A stretch of 64,000 nt of DNA, from assembly GCA_902475535.1 (NCBI GenBank), contig CABRZR010000007.1, positions 1 through 64,000 of the forward strand, written 5' to 3'. The DNA is from QAMH01 sp900556425. Lineage in GTDB: Bacteria > Actinomycetota > Coriobacteriia > Coriobacteriales > QAMH01. Below, in pieces: positions 37,701 through 46,654 of this stretch; position 1 is the first letter of the stretch, and each line of letters starts with the position of its first letter. Position numbers and translations under genes: made by a program. The notes below the pieces were generated by a model. That model was not told the DNA's origin. It saw nothing but the letters and a program-made list of their open reading frames with translations, and did not search any database.

Positions 37701-39290
37701 CGCGTTCTTGATGACGGAGTACGACAGGCCCGCCGAGATGTCGGCCGGCGTCGCGCCCTCCTTCTGCGCTTGCTTGACGCGCGAGTTCATGAAGACCGTG
37801 CAGCGGCTGCCCAGGTCGACGGGGGCATCGGCCTTGAGTGCCTCGGCGGCGAACTCCTCGATGGGCATGTTGAGCGAGGTCGCGAAGGCTTCGATGAAGG
37901 AGCCGCAGCCTGCCGAACAGGCCTCGTTGAGCATGATGTGCTCGATGACGCCCTCCTTGACGTGCATGCACTTCATGTCCTGGCCGCCGATGTCGAGGAT
38001 GAAGTCGACGTCGGGGCAAAGCTCGCGCGCGCCACGCAGGTGCGCGACCGTCTCGATTTCGCCGGAGTCGGCCTGGATGGCCTCGAGCAGCAGCGCCTCG
38101 CCGTAGCCCGTCGTGGTTGCATGCCCGATGGTCACGAGCGGATTGCCATCCGCATCGCGTGGAATCTGGTCGAAGAGATCCCCCAGCATGGCGCGAGCTG
38201 CACCAAGCACATCGCCCTTGTTGTTGACGTAGTAGCTGTAGAGAATCTCGCCCTTCTCGCCCACGAGTACCGACTTGAGCGTCGTGGAGCCGGCATCGAT
38301 GCCGAGATACGCCACGCCGCGATAATCGGCAAGGCTCGCCTTGGGGACGGTCGCCTTGGCATGGCGTTTCTTGAACGCCTCGTAGTCCTTCTCGTTTGCG
38401 AAGAGCGGCTCGAGGCGCTGGACCTCGCTACCTTGGATGCTGCCCAGATTCCTCATGCGCTCCTTGAGCTCGGCCAAACTCACGATGTCATCGTTGGCCT
38501 CGGAGGCAAATGCCGCGCCACGCGCGACGAAGAGGTGCGACTCCTCGGGAATGATGGTCGTCTCGTCGGTAAGCTCGAGCGTCTCGATGAAGCGCTGGCG
38601 AAGCTGTGGCAGATAATGCAGCGGGCCGCCCAGAAAGGCGACGTTGCCGCGAATGGGGCGACCGCAGGCCAAGCCCGAGATGGTCTGCATGACGACGGCC
38701 TGGAAGATCGACGCGGCGATGTCCTCGCGCTTGGCGCCCTCGTTGAGCAAGGGCTGCACGTCGGTCTTGGCAAAGACGCCGCAGCGCGATGCGATCGGGT
38801 AGATGATGTTGTGCTCCTTGGCCATCTCGTCAAGGCCGGAGGCATCGGTATTGAGCAGGGCGGCCATCTGGTCGATGAATGCGCCCGTGCCACCGGCGCA
38901 GGTGCCGTTCATGCGCTGCTCGATGCCGCCATCGAAGTAGATGATCTTCGCGTCCTCGCCGCCGAGCTCGATGGCGACGTCGGTAGCGGGAATGATGCGC
39001 TCGATGGCCGTTTTGTTGGCGATGACCTCCTGCACGAAGGGCACGCCGAGCCAATTGGCCAGCAGCAGACCGCCCGAGCCCGTGATGGTGATAGTCGCGT
39101 TGCCATCCCCCACGGCTTCGAGTGCCTCGTCGATGATCTCGACGATGGTCGCGCGAACGTCGGAATGGTGGCGACGGTACACGCTGAAGATGATTTCGTC
39201 ATTCGGGTCGAGCACGAGCAGCTTGACCGTCGTCGAGCCTACGTCAACGCCAATCCTGAGCGTGTCCTGTTTGCTGTCCTGGGTACTCAT
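34743..39290 (-). CDS. Fused 2-hydroxyacyl-CoA dehydratase activase and dehydratase-like protein
   Basis: 1515 residues. Two activase (BadF/BcrA/HgdC) domains sit in tandem: IGVDVGSTTVKLL at ~14 with Cys in GTCAGGTGAF (~130) and SRCGVFAKTD (~170), then LGIDAGSTTLKSV (~330) with CSAGCGSF (~460) and GSRCTVFMNS (~495). A Cys cluster RCGRCENNC lies near 615. The rest (DUF2229 and HgdB-like) has SENACYPAKLSHGH, VNNDICYPSILVTGQ and TGGGCRATNY. The family couples ATP hydrolysis to low-potential electron transfer; the acceptor of this fused form is not known. ATG after AGGAGA, 26 bases from the UPF0210 gene. Confidence 0.9.
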   Translation of the reverse strand: MSTQDSKQDTLRIGVDVGSTTVKLLVLDPNDEIIFSVYRRHHSDVRATIVEIIDEALEAVGDGNATITITGSGGLLLANWLGVPFVQEVIANKTAIERIIPATDVAIELGGEDAKIIYFDGGIEQRMNGTCAGGTGAFIDQMAALLNTDASGLDEMAKEHNIIYPIASRCGVFAKTDVQPLLNEGAKREDIAASIFQAVVMQTISGLACGRPIRGNVAFLGGPLHYLPQLRQRFIETLELTDETTIIPEESHLFVARGAAFASEANDDIVSLAELKERMRNLGSIQGSEVQRLEPLFANEKDYEAFKKRHAKATVPKASLADYRGVAYLGIDAGSTTLKSVLVGEKGEILYSYYVNNKGDVLGAARAMLGDLFDQIPRDADGNPLVTIGHATTTGYGEALLLEAIQADSGEIETVAHLRGARELCPDVDFILDIGGQDMKCMHVKEGVIEHIMLNEACSAGCGSFIEAFATSLNMPIEEFAAEALKADAPVDLGSRCTVFMNSRVKQAQKEGATPADISAGLSYSVIKNALFKVIKLRDASELGEHAVVQGGTFLNDAVLRAFENLSEHDAIRPDIAGNMGAWGAALLARDRATGAKSTLLRPAQIDELEIKHTAVRCGRCENNCLLTINDFGIDEETGKHRRFITGNRCERGAGIKKPAKEVPNLFAYKDKLLFDREPLVEEAAKYGTVGIPRALNMYENYPFWHSFFTHLGYRVVLSDPSTKKTYEAGIESMPSENACYPAKLSHGHIMDLLDKDVDFIWMPCIRWERQEDEGANNHYNCPIVMSYSEALKLNIDELEDSRTQFLNPFIPYDDKKALKKRLFEHLVKKRKEDLKAQGVDVLAMQWPTRVEISDAIDLAWQADLDFKSTMRAKGEETLRWIEENNGHGIVLAGRPYHIDPEINHSLPELICGYGMAVLTEDSVAHLGELQRNLRVYDQWMYHTRLYNAAKVVTQRSDLDLVQMNSFGCGLDALTTDEVQEIIEGSGKVYTVIKIDEVSNLGAARIRIRSLMAALRQQEELGEMLTQPGKNSAAVDIAAASVETLRTDKGDATSVDVEPELPSECNIDFDFAPNRAAASTEFPRAEYTKEMQDAGYKILAPQMSPIHFELLVPIFHHYGYNMELLPSVDPSAVDAGLKYVNNDICYPSILVTGQIMEAATSGKYDMDKTAFIITQTGGGCRATNYISLIRKGLHEAGLDHVPVISLSFNDTGERNSGFEVTPTMLKTAVPALILGDLLMMCLYRVRPYEEVPGSTDKLFRKWMDYLKENVCDFKWKDVKRVIKEIVHDFDTLPCVNFGSKPRVGVVGEILVKFHPTANNQIVQIIEEEGCEANVPGLVDFFLFGMLNPAFRHQELTPNLKKYVGAKGVVAFFEKLRDPVRKALAASERFEPIMHIEDIAQGASDIIDLGNTMGEGWLLTGEMVELVKEGTPNIVCCQPFACLPNHVVGKAVIKEMRRQYPQSNIVAVDYDPGASEVNQLNRIKLMIAVAFNNQKEQAEEQAAQVMDRVEEDAARA

Positions 39291-39316
39291 ATGCGTCTCC
39301 TCAGGCGTATGGACGA

Positions 39317-40681
39317 CTAGTTCTTGAGCGAGTTGATGGGAGCGGGGATACGTCCGCCACGATGCGCAAACACCGTGCCCGCATGCGTGTTGACCGGCAT
39401 GACAGGCGCCTCGCCGAGGAGACCGCCGAAGTGCAGGGTCTCACCCGCGGCCTTGCCGATGGCCGGAATTACGCGCACGGCGGTAGTCTTGGTGTTGATC
39501 ATGCCAATGGCGGCTTCGTCGGCGATGATACCGGCAATGGCCTCGACGGTCGTGTCACCGGGAATCGCGATCATGTCGAGCCCCACGGAGCATACGCAGG
39601 TCATGGCCTCGAGCTTCTCGATGGAAAGGACGCCGTCCTCGGCTGCCTTGATCATGCCCGCATCCTCGCTGACAGGGATGAAGGCACCGGACAGGCCGCC
39701 GACACTCGAACTCGCCATGACACCACCCTTCTTGACCGCGTCGTTGAGCAGCGCAAGCGCCGCCGTCGTACCCGGGCCACCAACCTGGCCCACACCGATG
39801 GTCTCGAGAATCTGCGCAACCGAATCGCCACGAGCGGGCGTAGGGGCGAGCGAGAGATCGAGGATGCCCTTTTCGTAGCCGAGGCGCTTGGCCGCCTCGC
39901 GGGCGATGAGCTCGCCTGCACGGGTAATTTTGAAGGTCGTGGCCTTGATGGCCTCGGCAACCTCGGTCATTGATGCGTCCTCGGGCAGGTCCTCGAGCAC
40001 CGCATTGACAACACCCGGGCCGCTCACGCCAACGTTGATGACCTCGCCGGCCTCGCCGCTGCCGTGCATGGCACCGGCCATGAAGGGGTTGTCCTCCACC
40101 ATGTTGCAGAATACGACGAGCTTGGCGCAAGCGATGGAGTCGCGATCGGCCGTGACCTCGGCGCACTCACGGATAATCTGGGCCATGCGCAGCACCGCAT
40201 CCATGTTGATGCCGGCACGGGTCGAGCCGATGTTGACACTCGAGCAAACGATATCGGTGCTTGACAGTGCATGCGGAATGCTATTGATGAGGCGACGATC
40301 GCTGTCGCTCATGCCCTTTTGCACGAGGGCGGAAAATCCGCCGATAAAGTTGACGCCAACCTCCTTGCCCGCGCGATCGAGCGCGGCGGCGATGGGCGTG
40401 AGATCCTCGGCCGTCGTCGCACCGCAAATCTCGGCGATGGGCGTGACCGCGATGCGCTTGTGGATGATGGGAATGCCGAACTCGCGTTCGAGCTGCTCGG
40501 CGCAGGGCACGAGGTCTTGCGCCGCCGTGGTGAGGCGGTCGTAGACGCGCTGTGCCATGACGTCGATATCCTCGTGCACGCATCCGCGCAAGGAGAGTCC
40601 CAGCGTAATGGTGCGGATATCGAGATGCTGCTGCGTCACCATCGAAAGTGCTTCGACGACCTGCTTCGGTTCTATAGCCAC
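39317..40681 (-). CDS. UPF0210/DUF711 (PFL-like) family protein
   Basis: 454 residues from GTG with AAGGAG before it. DIRTITLGLSLRGCVHEDID and VNFIGGFSALVQKGMSDSDRRLI are conserved in UPF0210, a family with a pyruvate-formate-lyase-like fold and no assigned reaction. In other genomes it follows an ACT-domain gene; none is here. It probably shares a transcript with the activase gene. Confidence 0.9.
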   Translation of the reverse strand: MAIEPKQVVEALSMVTQQHLDIRTITLGLSLRGCVHEDIDVMAQRVYDRLTTAAQDLVPCAEQLEREFGIPIIHKRIAVTPIAEICGATTAEDLTPIAAALDRAGKEVGVNFIGGFSALVQKGMSDSDRRLINSIPHALSSTDIVCSSVNIGSTRAGINMDAVLRMAQIIRECAEVTADRDSIACAKLVVFCNMVEDNPFMAGAMHGSGEAGEVINVGVSGPGVVNAVLEDLPEDASMTEVAEAIKATTFKITRAGELIAREAAKRLGYEKGILDLSLAPTPARGDSVAQILETIGVGQVGGPGTTAALALLNDAVKKGGVMASSSVGGLSGAFIPVSEDAGMIKAAEDGVLSIEKLEAMTCVCSVGLDMIAIPGDTTVEAIAGIIADEAAIGMINTKTTAVRVIPAIGKAAGETLHFGGLLGEAPVMPVNTHAGTVFAHRGGRIPAPINSLKN

Positions 40682-40753
40682 GGGCGCTCCTTTTGCCTAC
40701 TAACTACTTTGAGACACGGACAATCACGAAGCTATGATTGTATCTCAATGCCT

Positions 40754-41395
40754 CTATTTATTCAGGCTCCAGAGCTTATCGAAGCATTCGGAGAGCTTGG
40801 TGATGACAGGGCCGGTCGCACCCTCCACGGGGACGATGCCGAACTCGTCGTTTACGGCAAAGACTTCCGCGCTATCGCCGAGCTCAAGCTCGTCCTGGGT
40901 AAGAGTGTAACCAAGCGTCTTTGCGAGATCGCGGACAAAGGTGTCGGCAGCGTGATTGGATGGTGCCTCCGTGTAGAGCTCGTCACCCTTGGCAACCCAC
41001 AGCGTGCCAGGCACGTCGCCTGCATCGAGCATCGCACGGGTGAATTGCGGAGTTGGGCGCAGCTCCTCGAGCCGCACGTCAACCATACCCTCGGGATCGA
41101 CGGTAAGGACGATAACACCGTCGGACATTTCATAGAGCTTGTTATCGCGCACCCACTCCAAGCGCGAACGCACCCATGCCTGAACCGCAGGACCCACATT
41201 GAATGCGGCAAGCGAGCGCAGACGGCGTTCGTAGAGATGGATGGTCTTATTGGTATAGCGCCAGCGAAACTCGAGCATGGAAGCCGGCAGATTCTGCGCG
41301 CGCCACTCTTCCTCGCTGATGCCCTCACTCTCGGCCACATCTGCAACGGTCTCGGGCTTTTCATTGCCAACCTTGTTGTACGGAATCGTGTTCAT
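40754..41395 (-). CDS. Conserved hypothetical protein
   Basis: 213 residues, soluble, acidic, no signal peptide or Cys motif. Features include FRWRYTNKTIHLYERRLRSL near 44-63 and a C-terminal EFGIVPVEGATGPVITKLSECF, which faintly recalls the end of class IV aminotransferases but lacks the rest. No function assigned. The A-tract array lies directly upstream. Confidence 0.75.
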   Translation of the reverse strand: MNTIPYNKVGNEKPETVADVAESEGISEEEWRAQNLPASMLEFRWRYTNKTIHLYERRLRSLAAFNVGPAVQAWVRSRLEWVRDNKLYEMSDGVIVLTVDPEGMVDVRLEELRPTPQFTRAMLDAGDVPGTLWVAKGDELYTEAPSNHAADTFVRDLAKTLGYTLTQDELELGDSAEVFAVNDEFGIVPVEGATGPVITKLSECFDKLWSLNK

Positions 41396-41408
41396 GTTGA
41401 ATCCTCAT

Positions 41409-41600
41409 GCACGTTTTTTGCGTTTATGTGAAGCTAATCGAACTTCCTTGCATATTTTTTTCGATTATGTGAAAGCGCCAGCACTGAACGCTTCACACAA
41501 TCGAAATTTTTTTACATGCTGAGTGCAACGGTCTCACAAAAACGCAAATTTTTTGCAGTGCAGTTCCGCCAGCCTCACAAAAACGCAATTTTTCTGCAGT
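41409..41600. repeat. Five-copy A-tract repeat array with ~41-base period
   Basis: Five related units of 25-30 bases start at 41409, 41450, 41490, 41531 and 41572, spaced 41, 40, 41 and 41. The first two are in one direction (TTTTTTGCGTTTATGTGAAG) and the last three inverted (CTCACAAAAACGCAAATTTT). Each carries a run of T on the plus strand. The array fills the space between the purH stop and the hypothetical gene's start. Confidence 0.85.
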
Positions 41601-41627
41601 GAGACAGCGTGCCAGGCACGCTGTCTC
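41599..41627. repeat. TGAGACA palindrome downstream of purH
   Basis: TGAGACAGCGTGC and its exact inverse around CAG form a 13-base stem, 27 bases past the purH stop. Probable 3'-end hairpin, without a T-run directly after it on the minus strand. Confidence 0.75.
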
Positions 41628-41654
41628 ATATCCTGGCCAAAGCAATAGAATTGT

Positions 41655-43256
41655 CTAGTGCCTGAAGTGACGATGCCCCGTGAAGACCATGGGCATGCCG
41701 GCCTCGTCGGCACACTCGATGGAGAGGTCGTCGCGAATCGAGCCACCCGGCTGGATAAGCGCCGTGACACCGGCATCGCGCAGGACCTCGAGCGTGTCGG
41801 GGAAGGGCAGGAACGCGTCGCTCGCGGCAACGGCGCCCTTGGCCTCATCGCCCGCCTGTTCGACGGCGATGCGCGCGGAATTCACGCGGTTGGGCTGGCC
41901 GCCGCCAATGCCCACGGTGCGGGTGCCCTTGGTCAGGATAACCGCGTTGGACTTCACGCACTTGCAGCACTTCCAGGCAAAGAGCATGGCGTCCATCTGC
42001 TCGTCAGTCGGCTTTGTCGTGGTGGGGCACGAAAACTCCGTGTAGTCCTCGCTGACCGTGTCGACGGTCTGCATGACGACACCACCCTCGACCGCACGAA
42101 TGTCCGGATCCCCACCCGGGGGATTGATGCCGCCGGTACGCAGAATGCGGGCGTTTTCCTTCTGGGAGAAGATCTTCAACGCCCCCTCGTCGTAATCAGG
42201 AGCGATGACGACCTCGATGAACTGCTTGTTAACCTCGACGATCTCACGGGCAACGTCCTCGGTAACCGTCTGGTTGAAGGCCATAACACCGCCAAAGGCG
42301 CTGACGGTATCACACGCCCATGCATCCTTGTAGGCTTCCAGCATGGTTTTTCCGCTGGCGATGCCGCACGGCGTAAGATGCTTGATGATGACACAGGTGG
42401 GCACGCCCATATCGAACTCGCGCACGGAAGCCCACGCGGCATCGGTGTCGAGGTAGTTGTTGTAGCTGAGCTCCTTGCCCTGCAGTTGCTCGGCCGCAGC
42501 GAGGGTGTGCTCGTCGGCCTCGGGGGCAGGACCAGAAACGCCCACGCGCTTGCGCTTGTAGAACGCGGCATGCTGATGGGGATTCTCGCCGTAGCGAAGA
42601 TCGGCCTCCTTGTGAAGGACGACGCGCTCGTCCTCCCAGAACGGACCCTCCTCGATCAGCTCGTTGTGCAGCCAGGAGTAGATGGCGTTGTCATAGGCAC
42701 TCGTGAGGCGGAAGACCTCGAGGGCAAGGTCCTTGCGGGTCTTGAGCGTAGTCGCGCCATCATTGTTCCTCATCTCGAACAGGATGGCGTCGTACATCGC
42801 CGGATTGGTGACGACAGTGACGGAAGCGTGGTTCTTGGCAGCGCTTCGCAGCATGGAGGGACCACCGATGTCGATATGCTCGACGGCGTCCTGATAGTCG
42901 ACGTCGGGCTTGGCAATGGTCGCCTCGAAGGCGTAGAGGTTCACGACCACCATGTCGATCATGCCGATACCGTTGTCCTCGGCATCCTTCATGTGGGAGG
43001 CAAGGTCGCGGCGCGCAAGCAGGCCACCATGCACCTTGGGATGCAGGGTCTTCACGCGGCCATCCATCATCTCGGGAAAACCCGTGAGCTCGTCGATAGC
43101 AACGACGGGAATGCCCGCCTGCTCGAGCACCTTGGCAGTGCCACCCGTGCTCACGATCTCGACGCCAAACTCATCGACGAGGGCACGTGCGAAATCCTCG
43201 ATGCCCGATTTATCGGTGAGTGAAATAATGGCGCGCTTGATTTTGGGATCCGGCAT
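41655..43256 (-). CDS. purH: Bifunctional AICAR transformylase / IMP cyclohydrolase
   Basis: Last two steps of IMP synthesis. 533 residues from ATG MPDPKIKRAIISLTDKSG; a longer frame upstream is rejected because it enters the M28-like gene. The cyclohydrolase domain shows STGGTAKVL and GRVKTLHPKVHGGLL; the transformylase domain KELSYNNYLDTDAAW and KHLTPCGIASG. Normal length. Confidence 0.96.
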   Translation of the reverse strand: MPDPKIKRAIISLTDKSGIEDFARALVDEFGVEIVSTGGTAKVLEQAGIPVVAIDELTGFPEMMDGRVKTLHPKVHGGLLARRDLASHMKDAEDNGIGMIDMVVVNLYAFEATIAKPDVDYQDAVEHIDIGGPSMLRSAAKNHASVTVVTNPAMYDAILFEMRNNDGATTLKTRKDLALEVFRLTSAYDNAIYSWLHNELIEEGPFWEDERVVLHKEADLRYGENPHQHAAFYKRKRVGVSGPAPEADEHTLAAAEQLQGKELSYNNYLDTDAAWASVREFDMGVPTCVIIKHLTPCGIASGKTMLEAYKDAWACDTVSAFGGVMAFNQTVTEDVAREIVEVNKQFIEVVIAPDYDEGALKIFSQKENARILRTGGINPPGGDPDIRAVEGGVVMQTVDTVSEDYTEFSCPTTTKPTDEQMDAMLFAWKCCKCVKSNAVILTKGTRTVGIGGGQPNRVNSARIAVEQAGDEAKGAVAASDAFLPFPDTLEVLRDAGVTALIQPGGSIRDDLSIECADEAGMPMVFTGHRHFRH

Positions 43257-43285
43257 GAAAGCCCCTTTCCTCTTGACCGTACCTT

Positions 43286-46200
43286 CTAGGAGTTCTCGAT
43301 AACCTTGAGAAGCAGACGAGTCATGTACTCGAGCTTGTCCTCTTCGACAATATTGGCGGTGTCCTCGGCCGTATGCCAATCCACGGGGGCGACGCCGTTG
43401 TCGGCAAAGCCCATGACGGTGAGGGCACGCATACCGGCGATCATGGCCGGTGTTGCATCGGTGTTGCGCCACTCGAGGCTCTTGGCCTTCATCTCGGTGC
43501 CGCGCACTTCCTTGGAAGCCTTCTTGACGAGACTCATGAGGCGACGGTCGGCGCGACGGGGCTTGCCCGTGCCCTCGACGTCGATGTAGGAAATGGTGCC
43601 AGCGCCCACGGCCTCGAGGTTGATGATGAGCGAGCCGCGCAGCTCGGAAGAGTGCAAGTCGAGGAAGTTCTTCATGCCCTGTGCGCCAGCGCCGGAGGCG
43701 CCAAGCGCGACGAACCAGACTTCCTTGTCGAGCAGGTCGTTTTCGGTCATGGACACGACGGACTCGCGAATCTGAGCCGCACGCTGGCGCACGGCGTCAT
43801 AGGCGCTTTCGGCCTCTTCCTCGAAGTAGCCGCCGCCCTTCCATCCGTAATCGTCTTCGTCACTCCAGGCGTCCACACCGCCTGCATCGTAATCTTCGGC
43901 GCCGTTCTTGTTCCTGCGGTTGAACAGGCCACCCACCTTGTCGACCGCATTGCGGAAGCGAGATTCGGGGATGTTGATCTCGGTCGTCTGCCCGGCAGCC
44001 ATGAAGCTGTCGAGGGCAGCGTCGTCGGCAATCACGCTGCTATCGGCCGTGTCGGCAAAGTCACCGGCATCGATCACGGGCATCGCGCCCGAAAGCGCAG
44101 GGAACGAGCCGGTGAGCGACGGGAACGAGGACGTGTTGGCAGCAGGAACGACCGTCTCGCTCATCTGCTTGTAGGCTGCGGAGTAACCGCTCGTGCGCTG
44201 GCGCGGCGCAGGGCGCGAGCTACGCTCGCTCGAGGCAACCTCGTCCTTGGGCGCGAAGGGATCGTAGTCGGGTGTGGCCTGTGGAGTGTCCTCGAAGGTG
44301 GAGCTGACCGGCGCCTCCTGGCGGTTCTCCCCCAGGTGGATGTCGCGATTGTGTGTGGCGCGCGTCGGCACAAACTGCTGCGTGACGTGACGCGCCGTCG
44401 GCTTCTTGCGCTGTGCCTTGGCCGTGGCGGGGATCACGGACTCGATTGCCGGGGCGACCTCGACGACTTCCTCCTCGACGGCCATATCCTCGAAGTCGGC
44501 CTGTTCCTCTTCGGAGTCGACGACGGGAATGCTTTGCAGCTCGGGGCGCGATGCGCGGGCGGCAAGGCTCTCGTGCGCCATCTTGCGCTCCTCGCGCTCC
44601 TTGTCGTCCGACGAGCCGATATTGGGAATACGCGAGGTCAGCTGCTGCTTGCGCGGGGCATCGGCCTTCTCCTCGGTACTTGCCTCGGTCTTGACCTCGA
44701 CACGCGTGAACAAGCCGCTCGCATCCGGGCTCAGCTCGTCGAGCTGGTCATCCGGAATGTCGAGATTGATGGCGGTTGCAACGGCTTCGACAATCTCCGC
44801 CGCCTGCTCCTCGTGCTGCTCGGCAGCGGCTTCCTCAGCCTGAGCCGTTTCGACGACCTCGGCCATCACGGCATCGACGACCTCTTCGGTCACCGGATGC
44901 TCGGCATCGAAAACCTCCTCGGTCTCGGGCTCGGCCTCGGCTTGCTGCACACGTGCTCCGCCCGTGGCGGCAGGTGCGTCGGCAAAACGAGAGCGATACG
45001 AAAGCACGGGGGCATCTTCGTCTTGAGGCGCGGCAACGGCCTTCTTCTCGAGGTCCTTGGCGGCCTTCTCCTTGGCGGCGGCATACCACGAGGGCACGGG
45101 GCGCGCGACCTGCGGACCCTCGTCGTGCGAGCGCGTCGGCGTCTCGATGGGCGCGTAGACGGGGGCCGGAGCGGGCGGCTCCTCCTCGACTACCTCTTCT
45201 GCGGCAACCTCGACAGCTTGCGGCGTTTCTTCGGTTTGCGCCTCGACCTCAATGGGCTCCTCGCCAACCTGCGTGGCCTCGGCCGCGATCTCAGCCTCGA
45301 GCTCGAGCTCGGCCTCGTCATGATGCTCGTCGTCGTTGCCCATGTACTCGGCAAAAATCACGGCATCGTCAAGGCGCTCGACCGGCTTCTTGTTTGCCTG
45401 GTCGATTTCCTCGTCAAGCGTGAAGTCGATATCGGGGACCTGCATATCGGAAATCGCGCCCGGCTTTGCCGGCACGACCTCGGCATCCTCCTGCTCGAAC
45501 TCGACATCATCGAGCGAGAAGGCGTCAGTCGAGACGGTATCGAGGTGCAGCTCCTCGGCAGCCGTATCGGCCAAGACATCGAGCTGCTCTTCGGGCGTGA
45601 GCGCGGGGAAGGCGACCGTCGCATCGGCACGCACGCCGTCGTCGTCATAGGTGACCTCGACGCCCTCGGGGATGAGGCCCTCGGCGTATGCCTCCTCGGC
45701 ACTGTGCATGACAGGCTCATCGCCGCCGGTGGAAGGCGCGAAGGAGTCGACCGGGCCCATCGCGCCATCGTCTTCCTCCTCCTCGACAAGCCCGAACCTG
45801 AAGGAGTGATCCCTCATGTAGCGCTCGCGCTCGTCAGGGTTGACGAGCAGACGGGCGACGGACAAGAGCACCGCGATGGACGATGCGTTGTCATTGCCAC
45901 CCGAAATGTAGGGCGTGAAGCGGCTTGCAACGATGCAGGCAGCCGCGGCCAGCACGTAAACGCTCGCGATGAGCGAGATGACCCAGAGGACCGTGTCGAT
46001 GACCTCGGGCCAGGGAAGCGGTAGCAACCTGATGAAGAGCACGGCGACGAGACCGACCATGCAGTAGAAGATGATCTTGTGCAGCAGCGGTGCATGACCG
46101 ATGAGCTGAGGCGATGCCTCGGGCTGAGCACGCACGGTATCAACATGCGCGGCGATGATGATTTTCTTGCGACGGCGCGAATCGTGGGCCATGCTCGCGG

Positions 46201-46582
46201 GCACGTACTTTGCCACGACGTTCTGGGAGACGCCGCTTGCGCGCATCTTGGAGAGAATGGGATTGTTGTTGTTCTCGGTGAAGTAGATGAAGAGGCCGGC
46301 GGCCACGAGGATGAGACCGATGATGAACATGCTGAGCGAGATACCGGGCACGAAAATGCCAATGCCGGAAATGACCGTACCAAGGGCAGACGCAACATAC
46401 GCGAGAACGTAGGGCCAACGCACGCCTGACGGTGTCGCGAACTCGTCGACGCTCACGTCGAGGCCATCATCGGATAGCTCCTGGGCGATGTAGAGCGACG
46501 CCTGGTGCTCTTCCTCCGTGCTGACTGGTCGCGGGCCGATCTGGTCGGCCAGTACGTTTACATATTCCATGAGATCAGCCAT
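43286..46582 (-). CDS. Membrane M28-family peptidase-like protein with long acidic insert
   Basis: 1098 residues. An N-terminal part with about four membrane helices carries AAHVDTV (~147) and SGGNDNASS (~230). A low-complexity, Glu-rich insert follows (about 262-930), and the fold resumes near VWFVALGAS, with NLEAVGAG and WHTAEDT (~1068). The HxD, Asp, Glu and His ligand positions of M28 are kept, but where active members have EE after FVAFGA this protein has SG. It may thus be catalytically dead. Strong GGAGGAG before ATG. No partner identified. Confidence 0.75.
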   Translation of the reverse strand: MADLMEYVNVLADQIGPRPVSTEEEHQASLYIAQELSDDGLDVSVDEFATPSGVRWPYVLAYVASALGTVISGIGIFVPGISLSMFIIGLILVAAGLFIYFTENNNNPILSKMRASGVSQNVVAKYVPASMAHDSRRRKKIIIAAHVDTVRAQPEASPQLIGHAPLLHKIIFYCMVGLVAVLFIRLLPLPWPEVIDTVLWVISLIASVYVLAAAACIVASRFTPYISGGNDNASSIAVLLSVARLLVNPDERERYMRDHSFRFGLVEEEEDDGAMGPVDSFAPSTGGDEPVMHSAEEAYAEGLIPEGVEVTYDDDGVRADATVAFPALTPEEQLDVLADTAAEELHLDTVSTDAFSLDDVEFEQEDAEVVPAKPGAISDMQVPDIDFTLDEEIDQANKKPVERLDDAVIFAEYMGNDDEHHDEAELELEAEIAAEATQVGEEPIEVEAQTEETPQAVEVAAEEVVEEEPPAPAPVYAPIETPTRSHDEGPQVARPVPSWYAAAKEKAAKDLEKKAVAAPQDEDAPVLSYRSRFADAPAATGGARVQQAEAEPETEEVFDAEHPVTEEVVDAVMAEVVETAQAEEAAAEQHEEQAAEIVEAVATAINLDIPDDQLDELSPDASGLFTRVEVKTEASTEEKADAPRKQQLTSRIPNIGSSDDKEREERKMAHESLAARASRPELQSIPVVDSEEEQADFEDMAVEEEVVEVAPAIESVIPATAKAQRKKPTARHVTQQFVPTRATHNRDIHLGENRQEAPVSSTFEDTPQATPDYDPFAPKDEVASSERSSRPAPRQRTSGYSAAYKQMSETVVPAANTSSFPSLTGSFPALSGAMPVIDAGDFADTADSSVIADDAALDSFMAAGQTTEINIPESRFRNAVDKVGGLFNRRNKNGAEDYDAGGVDAWSDEDDYGWKGGGYFEEEAESAYDAVRQRAAQIRESVVSMTENDLLDKEVWFVALGASGAGAQGMKNFLDLHSSELRGSLIINLEAVGAGTISYIDVEGTGKPRRADRRLMSLVKKASKEVRGTEMKAKSLEWRNTDATPAMIAGMRALTVMGFADNGVAPVDWHTAEDTANIVEEDKLEYMTRLLLKVIENS

Positions 46583-46654
46583 ATGGCTCTCCTCCAGTTA
46601 CTGCAAGTTCGTTAATTGGTCTATTTTATCGTAACCGTCTGCAACTCCAAAAGA

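Noticed and set aside
37584..39320. 578-codon plus-strand frame opposite the activase gene
   Set aside because: Antisense shadow of a clearly conserved protein.
41409..41600. CRISPR array
   Set aside because: Units vary, change direction and leave only 10-17 bases between them; no cas genes are present.
43373..46024. 883-codon plus-strand frame opposite the M28-like gene
   Set aside because: Antisense shadow; its Leu/Arg/Gly-rich composition is a by-product of the Glu-rich insert on the other strand.
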